Origin: Lasiodiplodia sp. COLG20
Taxonomy: Eukaryota > Ascomycota > Dothideomycetes > Botryosphaeriales > Botryosphaeriaceae
DNA: 64,000 nt
Reading direction: 5' to 3'
Assembly (NCBI GenBank): GCA_009801085.1
Contig: VNWV01000015.1
Span: 186,001 to 250,000 of the forward strand
In this document: piece by piece, positions 56,853-64,000 of the stretch
How the letters are laid out: each line of letters opens with the position of its first letter
How positions within the stretch are numbered: the stretch's first letter is position 1
Notes under the pieces: model-generated
The model's input: only the letters and a program-made list of their open reading frames with translations
Told to the model about the DNA's origin: nothing
Database searches by the model: none
Translations under genes and position numbers: made by a program

Positions 56853-57266
56853 CCGGGAGTTGGTTTCAAGCCGTCGGGGCCTTTAGCCCAAGCCCTGATG
56901 ATGACAATTAATCTTTTCGGGGAGAGATAAGGTAATGAGCTTGGTGTCGAATTAAAATCATTAGACTTCGTTCAATTATAATTAAAGACTATCCCTTCAC
57001 GAGCACTCGACTAGTGAAAACATCAATCAGATTCTGGATCCGAAACAAACTTAGTTCTTCAATGGTACACTAAAATGATTCTCTGACTTATAAATGTAAT
57101 AAATGTAACAATCATTTTTCCTCGAGCACAGATGCTGACCACAATTCCTCCAGCGTTCTCTCCCGCTAGGCCTGCATGTACGCTGGCAGACAGCAGTAGC
57201 AAACCATTCAGTGCCGCTTAGGCATTTTACACCAGGCTAGTGAGTAGATCGTGTCGGATATGTGAG
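56853..57266. other. Intergenic region between convergent genes
   Basis: About 410 bp, AT-rich; nothing recognised. Confidence 0.6.
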
Positions 57267-57602
57267 TCAGACATTATCTTCCCAGCCGCCGTCCAAATGT
57301 ACAGGTCCGTATCCTCGTAGCATTTGGAGTCGTTCTTCTCCTTCTCTCATTACCAAAGACGTAAGACACAGGAAACTGATCAGAGCAACCATAAAAGCGA
57401 TAGCGGGACAAAACGAAGCCCAATCGGAATTCGTAACGTATGCGGCCCAGACAATGGCCCATAAAATGACAAGCGTGGAGAGAGCAAAGTAAGCATAATT
57501 AAGAAATTGAAGCCTGTCAATAATGAACACGGCTGACAGTCCAACGAGGATGAAGGTCAAGAAAGATATGGCAATGGAGAGTTCGTAAAGCCTTGGATGC
57601 AT
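57267..57602 (-). CDS. Small membrane protein with three helices
   Basis: A 111-residue ORF with ATG at 57602. Hydrophobic segments: LSIAISFLTFILVGLSAVFII (about 8-28), YAYFALSTLVILWAIVWAAYV (about 36-56) and PAIAFMVALISFLCLTSLVM (about 66-85). The tail is charged. It looks like a shortened MARVEL-type protein, which would have four helices, but I cannot confirm that. It starts 40 bp after the stop of the next membrane-protein gene on the same strand; the two frames could not be joined by splicing. Confidence 0.5.
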   Translation of the reverse strand: MHPRLYELSIAISFLTFILVGLSAVFIIDRLQFLNYAYFALSTLVILWAIVWAAYVTNSDWASFCPAIAFMVALISFLCLTSLVMREGEERLQMLRGYGPVHLDGGWEDNV

Positions 57603-57641
57603 TGTGAGACCTCATAGCTCTCTCTCCTTTGATTTATGGGC

Positions 57642-58724
57642 TTACCATGTTGTGGATTGATTAGCCTGTCGCAGTTGGAGAACGGCACCGAGTAGCTCCA
57701 GAGAGCTAAGTAAAAGCATTACTGACATTGCCAGTACACAACTAAATGGGAAAGCAGGGCCTTTCCAGAAGCTATGGGACGGATGGGTCCGCATCTGTCG
57801 AGCTGCGAAATAGCTGTACTGTGGTCCCTCAGCGATGATGTCTTCGATAGTGCCAATTGATTCAACCTGATATGGTCAGAATAAGCGAGCGGGAAGGGTA
57901 ACTGGGTTAACCAAACTAACCTCTTCAACCCCGTCTTCGTGCTGGAAGCTGCAGATTGTTTCGAGTGGTATCGGTTGCTGCTCTCTATATACTGCCTCAA
58001 GCAGTGTGGGCTCTTGATCTGTGTGGAACGGATGAAGCAGGATGGGATGTGATGAAGATTCCCGGCGCGTCTCGATGGCTGCTCCCAGCTCAATACCTCT
58101 GTCCCAGGCTACTGCCTCGTAGTGACGTACGGTTGGGTGAGATATGTAGTATATGGTAAACGATATCTTGCAAAGTATTGGAATATGAGATAGAACGAGT
58201 AGACAGAGAAATATGATGCCTCTTGTCAACGAATCAGCCGTCCAAGTATGCAGAGATAGAATAAGCCCCAGACAGATGAGTATTGATTCAGAGACAGCAG
58301 AAAAGCCGAAGAGCACACCTGGAAGGCCTTCGAGGACGATATAGTACACGAGTAGCATCTCTCGAGCTACCACTATAATGAGTCCCAAGGAAAGGCAGAG
58401 ACTTTTATTGTTAGTCAGGCTCTTACTATAAACGAGTAAGCCCTACATTATATCCGAAACCCCTTCATACGTGATTGCTGCGTAGAAAAACCATATGTTG
58501 TCGCAGAAGAATGGCAGGAGAAAGATTATTAGGGAGATTTTGATCTTCTTCGAAAGTAACGGATGCGTTGGGATATCCCGGGATGTCAGGGCCGGTCGTG
58601 TAATTGACGTCATATTTCGATTGGAAACTATTGGGCACAACTGACTGAGACGAGTAAGGCCTCTCATTTTATGAGTTGGCCGGGAAAAAGGATTTGAGCA
58701 GTTGAAAGTGCCTTGCATCGCCAT
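57642..58724 (-). CDS. Three-exon membrane protein, unrecognised
   Basis: Exons are 58724-58471, 58401-57921 and 57866-57642 (319 residues; introns 69 and 54 bp, the first with a CTGACTAAC branch site). Helices: SLIIFLLPFFCDNIWFFYAAI (about 64-84), LCLSLGLIIVVA..., VLEGLPGVLFGFSAVSESILICLGLIL, GIIFLCLLVLSHIPILCKISF, and a last one across FPFSCVLAMSVMLLLSSLELL near the C-terminus. A hydrophilic, His/Glu-rich loop of about 100 residues precedes the last helix. I do not recognise the family. Confidence 0.6.
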
Positions 58725-59096
58725 GTGTCAGTGAATCATGGGATGGGCGTGGCTGTGAATGCAATCAGCCAGGGATGACGCGCGGCGTTTGGTGTGGCTC
58801 ATGACACTCTGGCCTCTTGATTCTGGTGTGTTACTGGTTGCTTTCTGGTATGTTGTGTCTGCGGGGTTGCTTTCGTGTAGCCAAGTCAAACGCCCCGTTC
58901 ACTAAAGGATTCTGCCGTGAAACATTGGCTGATAAACAGGAGAGCATTTCTGTTGCACCATGGATGCCTAGTTAAGCTAGTGCTTATAAGCTACCCCGCT
59001 GTATCTCTCGTCCTCTCCTGATTATCTGCTCGATCACTTTTTGAGGATTCACGAACCGGTCACCGTATTGGATTGGAACAAAGCGGCTCTATTGCA
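58725..59096. other. Divergent intergenic region
   Basis: About 370 bp holding the promoters of the membrane protein and the HET gene. Nothing else seen. Confidence 0.6.
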
Positions 59097-61412
59097 ATGG
59101 CTCTGTGCACTTCTTGCGCAGTCTTTGACCTTCTGAGTTTTGGTCAAGACCCATTCAGCTCACGCGGCTATGAGGTAAAACGACTCATTATCTCGGCAAA
59201 TGCAGGGTGCAGCTTTTGTACCTTTCTCTACGACAGTGTACGGGATGAAATCTTGGAAGCTCAGAAACTATATCACGAAACGGACTGTTGGCTTCATTTA
59301 GTGATGTCCAAGGACTATCAGGCCGTTTCTCCAAACGCACCATTTCCAATTCTTCCATTATCCAAGAAAAGGTCAGAGCTTCAGTTCAACAAGCTTTTTG
59401 TGATACTCGGTCCTCGCCATTTTCGACTGGGGCGGGGCTTTTTGCAATGCTTGCGTTCTCGGTGGGAGTTTTGCGTATTGGCTGATCCAGGTTTGTACTA
59501 ATCTGAATCCAAACTTCGATCATTTCACAGGTCCTAACGCGTTGCAGAGAGTGCCGCAGCCAAAGAAAAGAATGTGATCGGGAGATACCTGGGGGAAAAT
59601 CCGGCTTCCGATGATCATTTTGGAAGAATTGAGCACTGGCTGGAAGAGTGCATCCAGATGCACCCCAAATGCAATGAGACTGCATCAGGTATTCCCATTG
59701 CTAACACCGCGGATGCATTACTACCGTCGCGATGTATTGAGATTGGCGAAGTGGGGCTCACCTTAAGAAACATGAAGAAGGGGGAGACTGGGAGATATGC
59801 AATTCTCAGTCATCGATGGGACCAAGAGACGGAATCCTCTATGACTACCCCGCAAAACCTTAACGCACGTTTGGTGAATCTCCTTCTAAATGACCTTCCC
59901 GATACGTACAGAGATGCTGTTTCCATTTGCAAGCGTCTGAAGGTTCCCTACCTTTGGATTGACTCGATTTGCATCATCCAAGGAAATGAAGAAGAGTGGA
60001 AACGGGAGGCTCCTCGCATGCATGACTACTACCAAACGGCAGTCTTTACAATATCAGCTGATGGAGCCTCATCGGGAACGAGAGGATGCTTATTCGAACG
60101 ACAGTCGGCAATCACTGGACGGCTAGCTCGTCTACCATATCGGGACGAACACGACATCCAGCGCGGCCACATCTACATATTCAGGCGCTCGCAGACACTA
60201 AAGCAGGAGTACATGACATCCGTCCAGGACTGCCCCCTACAGAAACGTGCATGGGTTCTCCAGGAACGTATCTTGAGCCGAAGGATTGTCCACTACACGG
60301 GAACTAAACTTTATTTCGAATGCGCTACTTGCCTTCCCAAAAATGAGTGTGGGGAGGAGGTCTCCCTTGAATCATTTTCAGAGCACGAAAGGACGGATCT
60401 GTCCTTGAAGGTGGACTTTCACTATAGCACCACTCTTATCGATGATCTTTGGTATCGTCTCGTTGAAGTCTACTCTGGCCTCGCCATATCAAAACCGGAA
60501 TCCGATCGACTGGTAGCGGCGCTGGGATTGGCTCAAGTGTTCCAGGATATGCTTAGGAAGAAAGGCTTTGTAGTTGATTTTTCCTCTGGAGTAACCTGTT
60601 CAGCCAATGGAACGCCGGGGTACGCTGCAGCTGGATTATGGCGGCAGGACCTATGCCATGGACTATTGTGGCAGCAAAAGGAACACATTGGCGTCATCAG
60701 GATCTCAAACTGTGAAGCTCCCACGTGGTCTTGGGCTTCGTACATGATGCCAGTCAAATGGCATAACCGACAAGATGCTACGACGGAAGCTTGCCAGATC
60801 GCAGGGGTGGAAACCTACAGGTGCTTCGTTCTCGCGTGCGCAGGAAAACCAGTTTTCAACTATCCAATCTACACCAGTCGCCATAACGTATCCATTCAAG
60901 AACTTGAAGCGTTGTGGCATCGAACTGAACCACATCCTCCCCCGGGAGTTCTCACTATCGCAGCAAAATCCATCCAAGTCCTGAAGATCATCGGGAAGCT
61001 AAAGAAAGTACTGGTGGACCGAAGTTTTCCTGATGACGACACATTGGAGGAGATTCTGGATTCAACCGGTCAGCCATCATTTTGTGCCTCTGAGCTTTGC
61101 AGATACATTCAAGGAACAGGAAAAGGGCACTATGACATTGGATGGGGCTCAATTGAGCGGATGATGGTAGAAAATCATCCTTGCATGCGACCATACAAGG
61201 AAGATGATGATATGTACGCTTTTCATGTGTCTACTTTGGAAGGAGTTTCTGGCGGAGTCGAATATGGGAAGCTGAGTTGGACTCATAGTGTTTATAATGT
61301 TCTATTTTTGAAACGAATCGTGGGAATGAGGTTTGAAAGAGTCGGGGTAGGGAGACTTTTTGAGCAAGACTATTTTGAAGGTGTGAGAGACCGACAGTTT
61401 GAACTAGTTTGA
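59097..61412 (+). CDS. HET-domain protein
   Basis: Exons are 59097-59490 and 59548-61412 (752 residues; a 57-bp intron with CTAACGC branch site). The N-terminus has CTSC and CSFC pairs, common in this HET type. HET begins near residue 215 with YAILSHRWDQE and continues LPDTYRDAVSICKRLKVPYLWIDSICIIQ and EAPRMHDYYQTAVFTISA. The conserved C-terminal part has QKRAWVLQERILSRRIVHY and APTWSWASY. The role would be vegetative incompatibility or other self/non-self reaction. It is a different subtype from the gene at 7 kb, judged by the N-terminus. Confidence 0.9.
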
Positions 61413-61503
61413 ATGGTATTCCGCAACGCTTAGTTTGCACTGAACACATTTTACATTTCAATTCAGTCTTTTCTACAAGTGCAGCCATCTACCTCCACAT
61501 CAT

Positions 61504-61836
61504 CTACTCCGCCAACACGCTATCCAGCGTCCCCATCAAACCTTTCATCAACTCCTTCGCATGCTTCAACCCCACTTTCAACCTAATCATGTCACCAAAA
61601 ATCCCTAAATCCCCCACCTCCCCTCGCCAAGCCCCTGATGCATCATTACTGCCGGCATCTCGCACAAGCTCTCCGCTAGCGCAAACAGCCTCAACCGCCT
61701 TCACCGCGCCACCCTTGGCCCTTAACGCCATCACCCCGCCACTCATGCAGCCGCGGTACTGCCACACGGCGCCTACGCGCTGCGGGTGGGTGTCTTGCTC
61801 TAAATAGGTGACGGCAAGCACGTGCAGCGAGCGGGC
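61504..61836 (-). pseudogene. C-terminal fragment of a Cys/Met-metabolism PLP enzyme
   Basis: The minus strand reads RSLHVLAVTYLEQDTHPQ, YRGCMSGGVMALRAKGG and GDMIRLKVGLKHAKELM with its own stop at 61504. This is the end of a cystathionine gamma-lyase or gamma-synthase type enzyme (S-G-x-(V/L)-x-F-x-L-KGG, then (D/G)-x-I-R-L-x-V-G-(L/I)-E). The PLP lysine region and N-terminal two thirds are absent; upstream the frame hits a stop near 61870 and gives way to the opposite-strand relic. Not functional. Confidence 0.6.
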
Positions 61837-62175
61837 GATGGCGCGGGCACGGTCGGGACGGTGATGGGGCTAGCGAGGGGCTTGCGGAAGAAGAAGGGCA
61901 AGGAGGGCGGCGGTGGCGGCGGCGTAGTTGTGGGCGTGGATTCCAAGAGGTCGGTCTTCGTACTTCCAGAGAGCTTGAATAGGGATATGTGCGAGTACGA
62001 GGCCGAGACGACGGGCTACGACTTCGTGTTGACGATGCTGGGCGGCATCGCGCCGAACGTGTGGGTCAAGACGGGGAATAGTGAGTTCACATCGGGCCGC
62101 GGGCCGGCTAGTGCGCTAATCAAGGCTTGCTGTGCGGTAGGATTTTCTGATGCCACTGTTGCTGGTCTGAGGTAG
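61837..62175 (+). pseudogene. Central fragment of a cystathionine beta-synthase-like PLP enzyme
   Basis: The plus strand reads GAGTVGTVMGLARGLRKKKG, VVVGVDSKRSVFVLPESLN and YEAETTGYDFVLTMLGGIAPNVWVKT. This matches the order AGTGGTITGIARKLK, GVDPxGS, YxVEGIGYDF-PTVL of cystathionine beta-synthase and cysteine synthase. The N-terminal half with the PLP lysine is absent, and after about 62085 similarity ends. There is a Gly run in place of a loop. It abuts the gamma-lyase-like relic head to head. Confidence 0.6.
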
Positions 62176-62425
62176 ATGGTGGAGTAATGGCTGGCACGGA
62201 CATGTTGAGCATTGCAGGAGAAAACAAATAAGTTTGTGTTATTAGAGCATTCTAAGCACATGATCGGGGAAATGCCAACGACTGACAACACTGGCTTCAT
62301 TAGCGTCCAGAAGAACTGTATCTTCAAGGCTAAACCCTCCTTTAATCTACCTGGCACGTAGCTACGTCTGTGGACCGCCCTAGGAATAAGGGTTTACTTC
62401 AAAGCTCAGTGAAAGGAACCTGCCA

Positions 62426-64000
62426 TTACATCAACCATGCTACAAAAAGGACTACCGTTGAAAGCAACATAAGCGGCCAGAGCCGCTTGAATGCAACCCG
62501 CTGTATCCATACCCAGACAACGAACTCGTACAATATGTGCTCGAGCATAGCTCGCAGGCAGAGGGTGAGGCCTACCGCGGCCATTGCGACTCGACTCCAT
62601 GATGTTTGGAGGATTCTTAGGTGATAGTCTCGGACGTTTCCCACCAACCGTGTCAGCTTTTGTTTGAAATTTGTGATCCGCGCTTGCTCAAGCTGAGGTT
62701 TCTCGACCCCAGCAAGTTCCGCCAAGTGATTGAGGATTCTCAGGGCCTCCTCTGGGCAAAATTTCAAGTCATACCCGAAATCCTCGTGAAATCTCGTGTC
62801 TTCTGCTATTGCAGCCAGCTTTGTCCGGCCAATTGAGCCGCCTGCAACTACCAATTCGAGGATGGTGTAGATCAAGACATCTTGAAGCCGTGACACTTCT
62901 TTCGGCTGAAATACGTTTCCTCGAATCCTCATGCCGCTTGATTTCCGCAACTGCCTCTCTTCCCAGCGAGAAACGGGGTCTGGGAAACCTGGTGAATCTG
63001 GCATTGGCACAGAGAAGCGACGGGGGTATTTGGCGTTCAGATGCATTTTTGCCCGGTGAAGCCCCGCTCTCAGCGATGCGTCGTAGTCTGTGAAATTATT
63101 GGCTGCGATCGCCATCAGGAGGACCATATCCACTCTTCCGAGGTCAATACTCCACGTGAGTGCAGTGAGCTGATCATCATAGGGTAAGAATGACGGCCCT
63201 GCATAGTCCAAACTCGCTCCCAAATAGAGCAATCTTCGTACAGCAACAAGTTCTTCGTCCCTGGAAATTGACGCCACTAGAAGTTCAGGACCCAGGAAAA
63301 GCCATCGATGGTAGGGCGGATGGCAGTAACTTCCCAAGCCCCTCTTATAAAGCTCCTTTGCAGAGAAATCCCTCAGGTCAGACTGGTAGAGGAGATTGCT
63401 TCGGCCATACTCCGAGTCGTATGCATGGTCAACGTGACAGTAATCGTACACCACCGAGAATACGAATTCATTTTCTTTTGGTTGGAGTAGAATAGTGTTG
63501 AGTAGTTCTTGCTCCTTCTCGAAGTCGATGGAATTTCCAGTCATTAATGGGTAGACCGGTATCATGATGTCTTGAACCGATAATTGAAGACCTTTTGCCT
63601 TTAACTCCTGAATTACAGGAAAGTTTCGAGCTTGGACGGCGACTTGATAGAGGGAGATGGGGTCGTCAGGATCATTGTTTGCAACTGTGTAGGGGTCATG
63701 ACCGGCATCAAGGAATGGCCGTAAGCATTTCGCAGTGCAGCAGGCATAGACCATGCGGAGGAAGTTTTGCCTCTTGCTATGGCTTGCAGCAAGGACCTCG
63801 TCGACAGTAGCGTTATAATCCAGATAGTCCTTTCCCGTAACGCGCCTCAAAGTTGCAGGAAATTGATCGCCGGACTCGTCGAGATGATACAAGTGTGACT
63901 TAATAGCAGTGCCAAACCGTGAATCCTCATAATTCAGTGCAGACAGCCACCATTTATCTATCGTATCTAGTTCCTCGAATCCGATTGAGTCTAGACAAGG
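62426..64000 (-). CDS. Ankyrin-like protein with C-terminal membrane helix (5' end beyond window)
   Basis: The frame is open from 64000 to a stop at 62426 (at least 524 residues), so the start lies outside. Repeat-like helices include CLRPFLDAGHDPYTVANND, QVAVQARNFPVIQELKAKGLQLS and AVRRLLYLGASLDYAGPSFLPYDDQLTALTWSIDLGRVDMVLLMAIAAN, which fit degenerate ankyrin units. The C-terminus has one or two hydrophobic helices (AMAAVGLTLCLRAML; LWPLMLLSTVVLFVAWLM) and ends there, so it may be tail-anchored. No catalytic motif seen. Similar ankyrin-plus-membrane proteins are common near HET genes in fungi, but the role is unknown. Confidence 0.65.
   Translation of the reverse strand, partial: PCLDSIGFEELDTIDKWWLSALNYEDSRFGTAIKSHLYHLDESGDQFPATLRRVTGKDYLDYNATVDEVLAASHSKRQNFLRMVYACCTAKCLRPFLDAGHDPYTVANNDPDDPISLYQVAVQARNFPVIQELKAKGLQLSVQDIMIPVYPLMTGNSIDFEKEQELLNTILLQPKENEFVFSVVYDYCHVDHAYDSEYGRSNLLYQSDLRDFSAKELYKRGLGSYCHPPYHRWLFLGPELLVASISRDEELVAVRRLLYLGASLDYAGPSFLPYDDQLTALTWSIDLGRVDMVLLMAIAANNFTDYDASLRAGLHRAKMHLNAKYPRRFSVPMPDSPGFPDPVSRWEERQLRKSSGMRIRGNVFQPKEVSRLQDVLIYTILELVVAGGSIGRTKLAAIAEDTRFHEDFGYDLKFCPEEALRILNHLAELAGVEKPQLEQARITNFKQKLTRLVGNVRDYHLRILQTSWSRVAMAAVGLTLCLRAMLEHILYEFVVWVWIQRVAFKRLWPLMLLSTVVLFVAWLM

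Noticed and set aside
57267..58724. The two small membrane proteins as one gene
   Set aside because: The GTAAGC at the end of the first gives the wrong phase for the second, and the first has its own TAA at 57642.
1..64000. tRNA, rRNA, CRISPR or transposon genes
   Set aside because: I looked for B-box-like sequences, regular spacer arrays and transposase or reverse-transcriptase motifs by eye and saw none; a tRNA scan could still find one.

Overview
The window is nuclear DNA of a filamentous ascomycete (Pezizomycotina). Short GT-AG introns (about 46-115 bp) can be placed by reading frame in most genes. The families are typically fungal: two HET-domain genes plus a HET relic, two DUF3176 membrane proteins, a UstYa-like protein, Fungal_trans_2 and C2H2 regulators, a cytochrome b5-fused sphingolipid desaturase, P450, NmrA and SDR enzymes. 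No rRNA, tRNA, CRISPR array or intact transposon was recognised. I cannot name the species.

Layout. 1-17.7 kb: monocarboxylate-type MFS transporter (cut by the left edge), TPR protein, two unrecognised proteins, a broken HET gene, an intact HET gene, a four-exon ubiquitin-like-domain protein, a Fungal_trans_2 regulator without a zinc cluster, and a C2H2 protein. 18.3-20.9 kb: a ribonucleotide reductase large-subunit paralogue with an ATP cone but without the catalytic residues. 21-35.4 kb: a nucleotidyltransferase-fold protein with signal peptide, UstYa-like protein, nucleotide-sugar transporter, ITPase, a 35-residue Cys-rich secreted peptide, S10 carboxypeptidase, a secreted protein with about 41 copies of a short PLSLR-type repeat, and a full ABC exporter. 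36-64 kb: ankyrin/C2H2 protein, DUF3176 protein, SDR, NmrA, P450, desaturase, a second DUF3176 gene with an in-frame stop, two small membrane proteins, a second HET gene, a fused relic of two sulfur-amino-acid enzymes, and an ankyrin-like protein cut by the right edge.

Main result. The 10-mer GGAAGCCTGA (usually GC[A/T/G]GGAAGCCTGA) occurs six times exactly and once with one mismatch between 22.15 and 31.28 kb. All copies have the same orientation, and I saw none elsewhere by eye. Each lies 90-330 bp upstream of the start of the NTase, UstYa-like, small peptide, carboxypeptidase, repeat-protein or ABC exporter gene; the carboxypeptidase and repeat-protein genes share one site. The transporter/ITPase pair between them has none. 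This looks like a co-regulated locus for a secreted repeat peptide: a precursor whose units end in Arg and begin with Glu/Asp-Ala, a carboxypeptidase that could trim the Arg, a UstYa-type protein and an exporter. The shared sites and gene structures are read from the sequence; the pathway is inference.
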